DNA of 64,000 bases, from positions 5,407,001 to 5,471,000 of the forward strand of contig NZ_CP120683.1 in NCBI RefSeq assembly GCF_030506325.1, read 5' to 3'. The position numbers and the translations under genes were made by a program. The stretch is from Tunicatimonas pelagia (GTDB lineage: Bacteria > Bacteroidota > Bacteroidia > Cytophagales > Cyclobacteriaceae). The notes under the pieces were generated by a model. That model made no database searches and was not told the DNA's origin. It saw only the letters and a list, made by a program, of their open reading frames with translations. Of this stretch, positions 45,618-55,212 are shown one piece after another (the stretch's first letter is position 1; each line of letters starts with the position of its first letter).

Positions 45618-46751
45618 ATGAAACTTTTGTTTACAGATTTTGATATTCCTTATTTACTGAACGACACTGAATATGCGGTAGGTGGGGCTTGTGTACGACA
45701 GTATACCTTCGGAAAGGCGTTATATGCTTTGGGGCATACGGTGGGTTTTCTGACTTGGAAGGGGGCTAATCGGTACGTTGACCAGGCTGATCATCCATTT
45801 GATTTAGTAGAAACGTATCGTAAAGAGGGCGGTATTAGTGGGCTGCGGTATTTCTACGAACGCTTACCCAGCGTGATCCGAGCTATCCGAGCGTATCAGC
45901 CCGATTTCGTTTTTCATATCACATCATCCTTTAATGTTGGAACCTGGGCTTTGCTTTGCAAGGTATTAGGTATTCCGTTTGTGTACCTAGTGGCCAATGA
46001 TATTGATTGCGACGATAGAATTAAAAAAAGACTTAGTACCCGAGAGTGGGTATTTTTTAGATTAGGCCTAAAGCACGCTAGGTTAATCGTCTGTCAGAAT
46101 AATTACCAACTTTCCCAGTTACAGCACCGCTACCCGGGTAAAGAGTGTATTGTTCTTCATAACCCGTATCATCAGTTAGATGAATCTATTGGTAAAGTTC
46201 CTGGTAAAGACCGAGAGTATATTGCCTGGGTAGGAAGGTTCTGTCGCCAGAAAAATATGAACGCTCTGTACGAAGTTGCGCGTAGTTTGCCTCATCAAAC
46301 ATTTAAAATAGCAGGAAAAAACGATCATCCTGATGCAGAGACTCAGGCGGTCTTAGACAAGTTGAAATCGTGCAAAAATGTGGTCTTTGTGGGTTATCTA
46401 AAGCGACAAGAAATAGCCTACTTCCTCTCAAAAGCCTACGCTGTTCTTAACACTTCGTTGTACGAGGGGTTTTCTAATGTTTTTTTGGAAGCCTTATCCG
46501 TCGGAACTCCTATTGTTACCCGGCAAGTAACTGACCCAGATGGCATTATAGCCCACCATAATTTGGGGCGAGCAGTAGAAGAATATCAAGAACTATCGGG
46601 TGCGGTGAGTGAGGTGGTTAACCACTCTGCGTATGATGTATTATCGAAGCGATGTATCGCTTACGTAGCGAAGTACCACAATGCCCAATACTTGGCCAAT
46701 AAGATGAGCAGTAAGCTGGCTGAGATACTAGATCGGGAAAAGGTTATTTGA
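45618..46751 (+). CDS. Glycosyltransferase family 4
   Basis: A 377-residue retaining glycosyltransferase. It shows the N-terminal VGGACVRQYTFGKALYALGH loop, AWVGRFCRQKNMNALYEVA in the donor domain, and SLYEGFSNVFLEALSVGTPI with the catalytic E-x7-E pair. It is a single plus-strand gene between two minus-strand groups, overlapping the polymerase gene tail to tail by 8 bases. Donor sugar unknown. Confidence 0.88.
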   Translation: MKLLFTDFDIPYLLNDTEYAVGGACVRQYTFGKALYALGHTVGFLTWKGANRYVDQADHPFDLVETYRKEGGISGLRYFYERLPSVIRAIRAYQPDFVFHITSSFNVGTWALLCKVLGIPFVYLVANDIDCDDRIKKRLSTREWVFFRLGLKHARLIVCQNNYQLSQLQHRYPGKECIVLHNPYHQLDESIGKVPGKDREYIAWVGRFCRQKNMNALYEVARSLPHQTFKIAGKNDHPDAETQAVLDKLKSCKNVVFVGYLKRQEIAYFLSKAYAVLNTSLYEGFSNVFLEALSVGTPIVTRQVTDPDGIIAHHNLGRAVEEYQELSGAVSEVVNHSAYDVLSKRCIAYVAKYHNAQYLANKMSSKLAEILDREKVI

Positions 46752-48183
46752 GTAGCTCCAGGTTAGCCAACTTCCGGCGAATGGCTGAGTAAATTAACTC
46801 AGCGTAGAAAATCAGGAACATTACCAGAAATCCAATCTGGCCAATATCTCCTTTGTAATGCATAAAATGGGTATAGCGCCGATTGAAGTTGGCCAAAAAC
46901 ATAAGCACAATAGCCGTCATTAAGATAATGCAATAATGATACAATCCACCTTTTTTTATTTTAGATAGTGCACTATATCGGCGGTAGATAAAGAAATATA
47001 AAAATACAGTATACAGCAAACCAATGATACCTTGTTGGTGGAGGAACCCATTCCAGAAGCCCTCCGACCAGTTGTACTCCCAGTTCTGAAAAAACATACG
47101 AGGTACAATAGTAAAGTTGCCAACGGCTTGGTCAATGGCCAAATCAGATACTTTCCGATTAAGCTCCTGAAAATCTTCTACGTTTCTGACTTCTAGCATC
47201 GATTGGATACGTTGCAAGATAAAGTCCGGCTGAAATAGTACCACGAGCAGTACAATAACAGACAAGTAGCCTACAAAACGAAAATCTTTTTGTAGCCAGG
47301 AAACTACCAAAAATACGAGTACGCACCAGACGTAGGCTTGGCGCGAGAGAGAGATAGCAATAGCGGGCAGAACCACCCCCAATGTTAAGTAGTAAAGTAC
47401 TTTATATTCCTTAACGTAAATGTTTCTTACAATCACCAGCAAAAAGATAAATACCAAGATCATGCTCCAGTCATTCTTATGGCCAAACATAGGGTTGAGC
47501 CACAAAATGTTTCGGTTAAGATCACTGGCTGCCGAGCCAAATACTTGGTCGGCATTCTGCACCGCTACGAAAAGTAGGCTGGCCGCTTCTAAAATAGCCA
47601 ACAGAATGACAAAATTTACCAAGTGATTGAGTTTGGCGAAGGGCAGGCGGGTGTACGCGAAATACAAGAATAGAACAATGACTACATTGTCGTATATAAT
47701 TGCCAATACATTGATATAGCCTGCGGCTGAACCATCACCAGAAATGGGCATATTTTTGAATAGAATCTGGTAACTAGAAGATAGCTGTAGCGTGACCAAG
47801 GCAATCATTGCCAGCACAAGCAACTTAGAATCTATCTGGAGCTCTCTGAGCTTTTTTTTGTTCAGGCTTAAAATAAAAAATAGTGCAAACAGCAAGCGAG
47901 TAATGGTAACTCCGCTGATCGCATTATCAAAAAATATATTGAAAAAAGGGATGAAGATCGCCATTAGCATAATAATGCTGGCGTAGTAGTACGAGGAGAG
48001 TTGAATAAAAACAAGAAGAAGAGTCACCCCAAACCGAACGGGGAGCGGGGTCTCGAAGTAAACAGTAGCCCAGCAAATAAGGTAGAGTATACTCAGCTTG
48101 ATAGCCTCATGCCTAAAAAGGTTGCGATCAGTTGAAGTATCAACTAATTCTGGCGGGGCTTGCGCTATTTGGCGCACACTCAT
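46744..48183 (-). CDS. Wzy-like polysaccharide polymerase (O-antigen ligase family)
   Basis: A 479-residue membrane protein with about 11-12 helices and a large periplasmic loop (about 285-365). The ISLSRQAYVWCVLVFLVV segment holds the conserved Arg of the Wzy/WaaL family. It would polymerise repeat units in the periplasm after the Wzx flippase. Its ATG overlaps the stop of no upstream gene but forms an ATGA junction with the downstream sulfotransferase gene (48180-48183), so both are coupled as one unit. Confidence 0.83.
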   Translation of the reverse strand: MSVRQIAQAPPELVDTSTDRNLFRHEAIKLSILYLICWATVYFETPLPVRFGVTLLLVFIQLSSYYYASIIMLMAIFIPFFNIFFDNAISGVTITRLLFALFFILSLNKKKLRELQIDSKLLVLAMIALVTLQLSSSYQILFKNMPISGDGSAAGYINVLAIIYDNVVIVLFLYFAYTRLPFAKLNHLVNFVILLAILEAASLLFVAVQNADQVFGSAASDLNRNILWLNPMFGHKNDWSMILVFIFLLVIVRNIYVKEYKVLYYLTLGVVLPAIAISLSRQAYVWCVLVFLVVSWLQKDFRFVGYLSVIVLLVVLFQPDFILQRIQSMLEVRNVEDFQELNRKVSDLAIDQAVGNFTIVPRMFFQNWEYNWSEGFWNGFLHQQGIIGLLYTVFLYFFIYRRYSALSKIKKGGLYHYCIILMTAIVLMFLANFNRRYTHFMHYKGDIGQIGFLVMFLIFYAELIYSAIRRKLANLELLK

Positions 48184-48950
48184 AACGCTTTATTCGGACT
48201 AAGCGACCGGAATGATTCCAGGTCATGATAAATGTCAAGTGCTTTCTGCTGATGAGGTAGGTCTAGTAGCTTAATAAAGCTGTTGTTGGTTTTCTGATTG
48301 TGATAGTTACTTTTCTGAATAGTATTAGCCATGGGTAGGCCACAAAACTGGGAGAGTGCTTCAAGAATACTACCGTCATTCATAAAATCTTGGTAGTTAA
48401 AAACGAAAGTATCCTGATCGGTAGTATTCAGAATATTTAGTAGTAGGTTGTTATACGATTTCCACCCCTTCACCGACTTGTAGGTTCGTACTAGTTTATC
48501 ATCCAACCGTTTGTTGCGGAGGTAATGGTGCATTACCTGATAGGGATGTCGGTAGACAACAATAAGTTTATGGTCTTCGGGTAAATACTGCTTCCAGACA
48601 GGGTAGGTAATGCACGTTCTGGGGTCTTTGAAGCCCCACTGATCGTAAGAATTATTACACTGTTGAATAACCTGCTGTATTTGCTTTTCTTGCTGGGCAC
48701 TAATCTCGGATACTTGTAAATCTTCTAAGGTATCCAGACTCTCTAAGTCGGTGCAACCCAAAATATCTTTATTGATCTCTTTGCAGGAAAGGCGTTCGTA
48801 CTTATTACCAGTTTGGTAGTCTTGATCTTGGTCGGCCTCTTCTACCATATCAATCCCAGACTTATGCAGTGTCTCCGCTACGAGTGTAGTCCCCGACTTG
48901 TGCATTCCCAATATCACGTATACCATATAATTAAGTGTAAATGATTTCAA
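48180..48950 (-). CDS. Sulfotransferase family protein
   Basis: A 256-residue protein with the sulfotransferase P-loop VILGMHKSGTTLVAE (12-26) and the segment VVYRHPYQVMHHYL, which occupies the 3'-PAPS-binding position. WGFKDPRTC supports the fold. An alternative ATG 24 bases downstream (VYVILGMHKSG start) is equally plausible. The gene lies immediately upstream of the Wzy-like gene, within the same coupled unit. It is the second sulfotransferase of the locus. Confidence 0.78.
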   Translation of the reverse strand: MKSFTLNYMVYVILGMHKSGTTLVAETLHKSGIDMVEEADQDQDYQTGNKYERLSCKEINKDILGCTDLESLDTLEDLQVSEISAQQEKQIQQVIQQCNNSYDQWGFKDPRTCITYPVWKQYLPEDHKLIVVYRHPYQVMHHYLRNKRLDDKLVRTYKSVKGWKSYNNLLLNILNTTDQDTFVFNYQDFMNDGSILEALSQFCGLPMANTIQKSNYHNQKTNNSFIKLLDLPHQQKALDIYHDLESFRSLSPNKAL

Positions 48951-49056
48951 ATATAGAATATAATAGGATAATTTGCAGCTTGCAATAGTAAAAGGTCATG
49001 CTAAAAACTGATAAGGTTTCTAACTATTGCTACCCGAAACTAGTGTATCATTTTGT

Positions 49057-50160
49057 ATGAGCTCAAAGCCAACAGTTACCAAGATTATTATTATTGTAGA
49101 TACTATGGTGGCGGGCGGAAAAGAACGCCGACTGTTGGAGTTACTGAAGGGATTAGAGAACAACGAAACAATATCGGTTTGTCTTGTCATCTTATCTAAT
49201 TTAGTAGAATACGAAGAGGTACACCATTTAGCTATTCAAACTGTCTTTCTTCCTCGGAGAGGAAAAAAAGATTTTACGATATTTTACAAGCTTTATCGGG
49301 TCATCAAAAAATTTAACCCTGATATTATTCAGAGTTGGTCTTCGGTTGCCTCGGTGTTCCTATTACCTACCGTATTATCGAGTAAGGCTCAGTTTATTAA
49401 TGCTATTATTGCGGATGCTCCTTGGGCAGTTAAACCATTTAGCAGTCGGTGGTGGCACCTAAAGCTTTCTTTTCCACTCTCTGATGCTATCATCAGCAAT
49501 TCGGAAGCAGGTATAAAAGCATACAATGCCCCGTCTCAGAAAAGCTACTGTATTCCCAACGGTATTGACCTAGCCCGCTTCGATCATTTACCCGATGCTT
49601 CTGAGGTACGTCGCCGGTTTGGTATAACTACCACCTACGTAGTGGGCATGGTGGCCAGCTTCCGGGGAGCTAAAGATTATAGCACCTACCTAAAAGCTGC
49701 TCAGTATGTGCTGGAGCATCGATACGATGTTACTTTTATGGCAATAGGAGATGGAAAAGACTTGGCGGGACTATCTAAAATGTATGAAAATGAAGAAAAA
49801 ATTATTTTTACCGGAAGAATCGCGGATATTGAAGCAGTAGTTAATATATTTAATGTTGGGGTGCTAATTACTGACCACCGAATGCACGGAGAAGGAATTC
49901 CCAATTCGGTTATGGAATACATGGCACTAAGCAAACCGGTAATCGCGACCGATGCTGGAGGTACTACTGAACTAGTATTGGACCAGATAACCGGATTGAT
50001 TTGCCAGCAGCGCGATCCCCACGATCTAAAAGAAAAAATAGTGTATTTACTTGATCATTCACCAATAGCACTGGCTATGGGAAAAGCAGGAAGAGAAAGA
50101 ATAGAGGCAAGCTTTACGCTTGACACAATGACCCAAGCTTACCTTCAATTGTACAATTAA
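49057..50160 (+). CDS. Glycosyltransferase family 4
   Basis: A 367-residue retaining glycosyltransferase. The ATG at 49057 is preferred over a TTG 30 bases upstream because it starts close to the first strand (KIIIIVDTMVAGGKERRLLE). The donor domain has VGMVASFRGAKDYSTYLKAA and GEGIPNSVMEYMALSKPVIA, with the E-x7-E pair. It starts a plus-strand pair with the next GT4 gene, 49 bases downstream. It adds a sugar in repeat-unit assembly. Confidence 0.88.
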   Translation: MSSKPTVTKIIIIVDTMVAGGKERRLLELLKGLENNETISVCLVILSNLVEYEEVHHLAIQTVFLPRRGKKDFTIFYKLYRVIKKFNPDIIQSWSSVASVFLLPTVLSSKAQFINAIIADAPWAVKPFSSRWWHLKLSFPLSDAIISNSEAGIKAYNAPSQKSYCIPNGIDLARFDHLPDASEVRRRFGITTTYVVGMVASFRGAKDYSTYLKAAQYVLEHRYDVTFMAIGDGKDLAGLSKMYENEEKIIFTGRIADIEAVVNIFNVGVLITDHRMHGEGIPNSVMEYMALSKPVIATDAGGTTELVLDQITGLICQQRDPHDLKEKIVYLLDHSPIALAMGKAGRERIEASFTLDTMTQAYLQLYN

Positions 50161-50209
50161 CCTCTTGTGGAAAACTAATAACCGTGGGGTTATCATAAAT
50201 ACTGACTGA

Positions 50210-51385
50210 ATGAGTGTTCAGAAAATTTTATTTATTCATGCAGGTAGCTTTTCTATGGTAAATGCTGTGTTGAAGGATAAATTACAAGATTCTTTTCCTG
50301 ACTATCCGGTGCATGATCTGGAGATGTATGACGTATTGCGGAAAAACAAAGTTATATTATTCTTAAATATTTTTCACTTCGTAAAGGAATACGGAGCTGA
50401 CTTTATTTTAGGACGAAGGAAAATTAGAGAAGCAAGACGTTTTTTTGTAAGCACACTCTATATTTTTGACTTTTTTAAGAATCATCTAGAAAAAAATATA
50501 GATATAAGTCAGTACGTATTTTCTCTGCAAACCCAGTCAATCTATGATTTTGAGTTGCACGGGTTGCCACATTTTATTTATACTGACCATACTAACTTAT
50601 GTAATTTCTTTTATCCTACGCTGAGCTTAGCACCGAGCCGTTTGGTTAAGTCTGACATGTACCACGCTCGGGAAACGGAGTTGTACCAGAATACTCGCAA
50701 AATATTCGTAATGGGAAATCATACCAAACAGTCGCTGGTGCATCAGTATGGTATAGATGAAAGAAACGTTGTAGAAGTAGGGTGCGGTGGCAATATTTCG
50801 GTTCCAGCTACCATCAATACCTCAAAATATTGGGCCAAAAACATCCTTTTTGTCGGCGATCGCTGGGAGCTAAAGGGAGGATGGGTACTTATTGAAGCTT
50901 TTAAAATTGCCCGAAAGCATTATCCGGAGGCCACCCTCAATATTGTTGGCTCCAAACCTCCCGTGGCCGACGTGGAAGGTTGTTATGCCGTAGAGCGAGT
51001 ACCGCTAGATGTATTAAAGAGCTATTATGAGCAGGCTAGCATTTTTTGTATGCCTTCTATTGTAGAAACGTTTGGTATTGTGTTCGTAGAAGCGATGTAC
51101 TACCGGCTTCCTATCGTAACTAGTAATATTGGGTCTAATAGCTTTACCATACAAGACGGAGTATCAGGTATTATCACCGACGGAAGTGTTTATCAGATTA
51201 GCCGAGCCTTAATCTCGCTGCTTGGCAACGAAGAGAAGTGCCAGACATACGGAGAAGCTGGCTACAAATTAGCCTGTGAAAAGTATACCTGGAATGTTAT
51301 ACTAGATCAAATGAGTTCGGAAATATCGAGTGAGGTAAGGAGCCTTCGAGGAGATCGATACCAAGCTGTTAGAAACGGTAGCTAA
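50210..51385 (+). CDS. Glycosyltransferase family 4
   Basis: A 391-residue glycosyltransferase. The donor domain shows FVGDRWELKGGWVLIEAFKI and SIVETFGIVFVEAMYYRLPI, including the E-x7-E pair, then NSFTIQDGVSGI. The N-terminal half is more divergent, with an HTNLCNFFYPT segment. It is the second gene of a plus-strand pair and converges with the next GT4 gene. The sugar is unknown. Confidence 0.86.
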   Translation: MSVQKILFIHAGSFSMVNAVLKDKLQDSFPDYPVHDLEMYDVLRKNKVILFLNIFHFVKEYGADFILGRRKIREARRFFVSTLYIFDFFKNHLEKNIDISQYVFSLQTQSIYDFELHGLPHFIYTDHTNLCNFFYPTLSLAPSRLVKSDMYHARETELYQNTRKIFVMGNHTKQSLVHQYGIDERNVVEVGCGGNISVPATINTSKYWAKNILFVGDRWELKGGWVLIEAFKIARKHYPEATLNIVGSKPPVADVEGCYAVERVPLDVLKSYYEQASIFCMPSIVETFGIVFVEAMYYRLPIVTSNIGSNSFTIQDGVSGIITDGSVYQISRALISLLGNEEKCQTYGEAGYKLACEKYTWNVILDQMSSEISSEVRSLRGDRYQAVRNGS

Positions 51386-51406
51386 TCTTACTTCTGATTT
51401 TGATAG

Positions 51407-52567
51407 TTAATTATCAATTACCTCTTGATACACGCTCAGGATACGCTGCTTAACGTGCTGACTAGAAAAATTATTTATTGCCTTTAGGTGGTTAGCCTGA
51501 GCAATTCGTTTGTAAAGCTCCGGTGAGGTGATAATCTTATGAAGGAAAGCGGCAAATACGGAGGGATCTTTACTCTCAGAAAGGAAGCCATTTATTTCGT
51601 GTTCAACTACATCGGGTATGCCCGCATTACTGCGCGATACAATCGGTAATCCGTACATCATCCCCTCCATGATAGACGTAGGTAGTCCTTCGGGATAGAA
51701 GGTAGGGAACAGCATAATATCGGAGGACATGAAAAGACGGTCTTTTTCTTGGCTGAGCACATATCCGTGAAAGTGAATGTTTTGATAGTCTAGTCCTCTC
51801 ACGTAATCCTTAACACTAGCCAGCTCATTACCTTCTCCTGCAATATGCAAATGGAGGTTGCAATCAGGTACTTTCTTTTTCACTTGCTCAAAAGCATCTA
51901 CAGCAATATACATTCCTTTTCCCTTTACAATTCGGGCGATAAAGAGCAGGTGTATTTCGTCTGGCTGGTACACATCTAGTTTTTTAGAAAGGCTAAGTGT
52001 TTGTGGTGGGGTGGCGGCGGTAGTATTAATCCAAAACCGAGAAGATGGCACAACTCCTAGGCTAGCTAACTTATCCTTAAAAATGGAGCTTAGTACCACG
52101 TAATTAGCTGCCTTCATGAATGTATGCCGAAATAGAAATCGATATACTTTATTGGTTCGCACCCTTTTTTCAAAATCATCTTCCCAACCGTGAAATAGTA
52201 CCACAATTTTCTTCCTAAAGAGTAGGCAAATCCCGCAAAAAACAGTGTCTCGCAGAAACGAGCGCTTATTAAACGATGGGTTGATATGCACCAGCTCGTA
52301 GGAGTTGGTAAGAATCTTAATAGTAAATTGAAGGTAGTTGAAAGCCATTCTGAACAGTTTGGCTACCTTTCCTTCTTTATGTGCCTTATTAATCTCGAAG
52401 TATTCTACCTTGAAGGGGCCATGATGTAAACTTAGCGTATTGAAGTAGCCAGCAACTCCACAGATATTATTTAAATCGGGGGTAAGGATTAAAATAACAC
52501 GTTCTTTCTCCATGTCTAATGCACGAAGAGTAGACGTAATTGTGGTTGGAGAGGAAATAGTGCTCAT
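51407..52567 (-). CDS. Glycosyltransferase family 4
   Basis: A 386-residue glycosyltransferase. The first strand is VILILTPDLNNICGVAGYF, so the true start may be the ATG at 52513 rather than 52567; the extra 18 residues are Ser/Thr-rich. The donor domain has LLFIARIVKGKGMYIAVDA and PTFYPEGLPTSIMEGMMYGL with the E-x7-E pair. It sits just downstream of the truncated WcaJ-like gene on the same strand, 149 bases apart. Confidence 0.86.
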   Translation of the reverse strand: MSTISSPTTITSTLRALDMEKERVILILTPDLNNICGVAGYFNTLSLHHGPFKVEYFEINKAHKEGKVAKLFRMAFNYLQFTIKILTNSYELVHINPSFNKRSFLRDTVFCGICLLFRKKIVVLFHGWEDDFEKRVRTNKVYRFLFRHTFMKAANYVVLSSIFKDKLASLGVVPSSRFWINTTAATPPQTLSLSKKLDVYQPDEIHLLFIARIVKGKGMYIAVDAFEQVKKKVPDCNLHLHIAGEGNELASVKDYVRGLDYQNIHFHGYVLSQEKDRLFMSSDIMLFPTFYPEGLPTSIMEGMMYGLPIVSRSNAGIPDVVEHEINGFLSESKDPSVFAAFLHKIITSPELYKRIAQANHLKAINNFSSQHVKQRILSVYQEVIDN

Positions 52568-52716
52568 AAATTAGGGTTAGTGCAAGGTTAATTAATTTCA
52601 CTGCTTAGTTCATGCAGAATAGCTAGGCTAGTCACTTCTACTAAAGTAGGGTCTTTTCTCTTGTCCGATTATCCACCATCATGAAAATTGATTGTAAGTA
52701 TCATAGAGTAGTATAG

Positions 52717-53469
52717 TTATTTATGAGGAGTATATACCATGAGGTTTTTCATTTTGAAATCTAGATGCTGTTTTGAAGAGTCTTCGGAGCTAGAATCAGA
52801 CAGCCAGTGAAAGTATATAAAATGATCGTCAGCCAGTTGCTGTAATTTATTGACGTGGGTTGTCCACCGGGGCAGCGGTAGTGTACAATAGATATGACTC
52901 ACCCTTCTCGCTAAAAATTTTTGGTAAAGCTCCAGTAGATCGTCTGGTTTCGCGTGCTCTACGCTTACTACGTCTACGTATCCTACAAACTTCGCTTCGC
53001 TCTGTAATAAATAGTTATGTAGCAGCTTACTAATGGTGGCGTCTTTATCGCCAATTATAACAAAGCGTAGAGTATTGTGGGTAATAGTACGCGCATAATA
53101 ATGTAACTTATGTAAGACAGTGAAAATAGCGACACGAGATACGAAAAACAGTAAAATAAGGTATATCAGTGGCGAAATGTAGCTCACCTTTTGATTAACC
53201 ACACAGATGATTATCATAAAAGAAATATGACCAGCGCCTACCATAGTAGTGCTGCCAACAATTCTAGGAAATTTCATATCATCGGGCTGACACTGGTGGG
53301 TGAGCAGTAGTAGTATCCACCAGCTTAGTATTGCAACAACTAGCAAATAGTGAGGAGCAGTGGTAGCATACAAGAAAAAACTTCCAGCCAGTAGTGTGGC
53401 ATCTATTCCCATGATGAGTAACAGGAAAGTACGCGAATGTTGAGAGTTAAAAAATAGCAAACTATGCAT
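52717..53469 (-). CDS. WcaJ-like N-terminal domain lacking the phosphotransferase domain
   Basis: A 250-residue membrane protein. Four to five hydrophobic helices (about 10-135) precede a Rossmann-like domain with TLRFVIIGDKDATISKLLHN and RRVSHIYCTLPL. These match the N-terminal half of undecaprenyl-phosphate sugar phosphotransferases (WcaJ/WbaP type, about 460 residues). It stops exactly where the catalytic domain (usually introduced by EPL..) should begin, and no such domain follows before 52.57 kb. It is either a truncated gene or a free-standing regulatory half. No complete initiating transferase is in the window. Confidence 0.72.
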   Translation of the reverse strand: MHSLLFFNSQHSRTFLLLIMGIDATLLAGSFFLYATTAPHYLLVVAILSWWILLLLTHQCQPDDMKFPRIVGSTTMVGAGHISFMIIICVVNQKVSYISPLIYLILLFFVSRVAIFTVLHKLHYYARTITHNTLRFVIIGDKDATISKLLHNYLLQSEAKFVGYVDVVSVEHAKPDDLLELYQKFLARRVSHIYCTLPLPRWTTHVNKLQQLADDHFIYFHWLSDSSSEDSSKQHLDFKMKNLMVYTPHK

Positions 53470-54040
53470 GCGGCTATGGCTAAGTTTTTGGTAGTTTGAA
53501 GGGTACTAATTATCATTTTTCCCTCAACCTAATACTCACCTCAGCAAAGTACAACACATGGTCTAAACTCAGGTAATTTCGTCTACTATATATTATTCAT
53601 AAAATAGCTTTAACTACGCCACGCAGAGTATCAGAGCGCGTAACGAGGTGGTCTATTCTTCTCAAAATTACAAAAAAGTAACAGCAGCGACGGAGACAAT
53701 AAATACAATCTGCGACTTCTATTCCTCCCTCTCAAATATAGCAAACAAATTGTACTATCATAAATAAATCACCTGTAATCAATTTACCTAATTCTACCTC
53801 CACCAACAAATGACTATTAGTACCAGTAATTTTACATGAAGCACTCAGGCAAAAAGTTGAGGACTTTTGACGAAAGAGGAGGGGGCATAGCCTAGCCTAT
53901 TGTTGGGCTCAGTAACCTATCGTCTAGTTAGTACTAAAAAAGTCTATTCTTACTTATGTAAGGTAATGAGAGGCTACGTTTTCCCTTGCTAGTAAATCAT
54001 CGTTAAATTCACAAGATTATGTTCTTTTAACCAGAAGGTC
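53470..54040. other. Gene-free stretch, 571 bases
   Basis: AT-rich sequence at the right end of the polysaccharide locus, between divergent genes. No frame with coding character, repeat, RNA gene or clear -7 box was found. It marks the boundary between the polysaccharide genes and the small hypothetical genes. Confidence 0.5.
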
Positions 54041-54289
54041 ATGTTAAACTTGAGCGATTTCGATGATCTGTCGTTTTATGATAAAGCCCAGTACTTATGG
54101 GACTACGGAACTTATGTGGCAGATCGTACCTACAGTCAGTTCCGTATTACCTTATACCATATTGATGATTTTTTTGTGGAAGTGATGTACAACCGGATTG
54201 GTAACAAAGTTATTAGTATTGCCAGCTACGAACATCGGAGCATTCTTAACAAATACGTAGAAGAAATATCACTATCTGATCTGTTTTAA
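54041..54289 (+). CDS. Small conserved-looking hypothetical protein
   Basis: An 82-residue acidic, soluble protein starting MLNLSDFDDLSFYDKAQYLWDY. It has mixed alpha/beta character with many aromatic residues and no signal peptide. No function or family name can be given with confidence. It is the first gene right of the polysaccharide locus, followed by a 35-codon frame with a CxxC motif and then a response regulator, all on the plus strand. Confidence 0.65.
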   Translation: MLNLSDFDDLSFYDKAQYLWDYGTYVADRTYSQFRITLYHIDDFFVEVMYNRIGNKVISIASYEHRSILNKYVEEISLSDLF

Positions 54290-54305
54290 TAGCAACTGTA
54301 AATAG

Positions 54306-54413
54306 ATGGAAGGTAGAACTCATACGTGCGCTTTATGTAAATATTTAATAGCTAAAGAAACTTACACCAACCATAAAGGCGAATTTCATCTTGCGGATAA
54401 CGAAAAATATTAA
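54306..54413 (+). CDS. Possible 35-residue Cys-motif protein
   Basis: A short ATG frame 16 bases after the 82-residue gene on the same strand. It encodes THTCALCKYL with a CxxC pair and two downstream His residues, so a small zinc-binding fold is possible. It is too short for a firm call and has no recognised homologue. Confidence 0.35.
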   Translation: MEGRTHTCALCKYLIAKETYTNHKGEFHLADNEKY

Positions 54414-54624
54414 TTTATAGCAAAATATGCATATAGTATATGTTTATAATCTGGTTTTTCTTTCGCTCAATGAGTAATTTTCTCGAAAAATATAGATGGA
54501 TTTACGTAAATGGTGTAAAGTATTACATCTAATCCTCAATCTAGAGAAGCATTTTATTTTTAAAAGGAAACTATATCAACTAATTTTAATCTTTAGTTGT
54601 TGCTACTGTCTTAATTATCTGTAT

Positions 54625-55005
54625 ATGGTTCGAGTCTTACTTATTGATGATGATGAAATCAATAACTTTACCGTAGAAGCAGTACTGGGTAAAGTAGATT
54701 TTATTAAAAGTTACGAAATTAAAGAAAGCGGCTGGGAAGCACTGGATTATTTACGAAAGTGCGAAGAAGAGAATCACTTTCCCGATTTAATCTTTGTAGA
54801 TATTAACATGCCCGAAATGGATGGGCACGAATTTATAGAACGCTACGAAGAGGCCTTCTGGAATAAACACCCGACTACAAAAATTAGTATGCTCAGTAGC
54901 TCAATAAGTGAGTCTGATCGAAAAAAATCTATGGCATATTCGTCGGTATCTGAGTACGCTTTCAAGCCACTCACTAAAGAGAAGCTGACGACTATTGCAT
55001 CATAA
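54625..55005 (+). CDS. Stand-alone response regulator receiver protein
   Basis: A 126-residue CheY-like protein starting at the ATG at 54625; the frame is open upstream for 43 codons, but those encode hydrophobic, non-family sequence. The acidic pocket is LLIDDDE (8-10), the phosphoacceptor is Asp59 in IFVDINMPEMDG, Ser91 takes the switch position and Lys114 in FKPL is conserved. There is no output domain and no histidine kinase beside it, so it probably signals by protein contact within a phosphorelay. An imperfect hairpin follows the stop. Confidence 0.9.
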   Translation: MVRVLLIDDDEINNFTVEAVLGKVDFIKSYEIKESGWEALDYLRKCEEENHFPDLIFVDINMPEMDGHEFIERYEEAFWNKHPTTKISMLSSSISESDRKKSMAYSSVSEYAFKPLTKEKLTTIAS

Positions 55006-55212
55006 AAAAAGCCCTGGTAGTTGTAGTGGCAACTCCAAGGCAATCTATTTATGATGTTACTGTGCTCAGTAACACGCCTACCTACCGCAGGCTGGTTATG
55101 TGTTTTCTTAATAAATTATTATCCAAAAGAGTGCCAACTTATTTAATAATGACAAAAGTATTTTACTATATGTCATTTTGTCATTATAAAGCTACAAGTT
55201 AACTTCGCTGGC

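Noticed and set aside
54496-54624. 43-codon extension of the response regulator
   Set aside because: Hydrophobic, not receiver-like; the receiver fold begins at the ATG at 54625.
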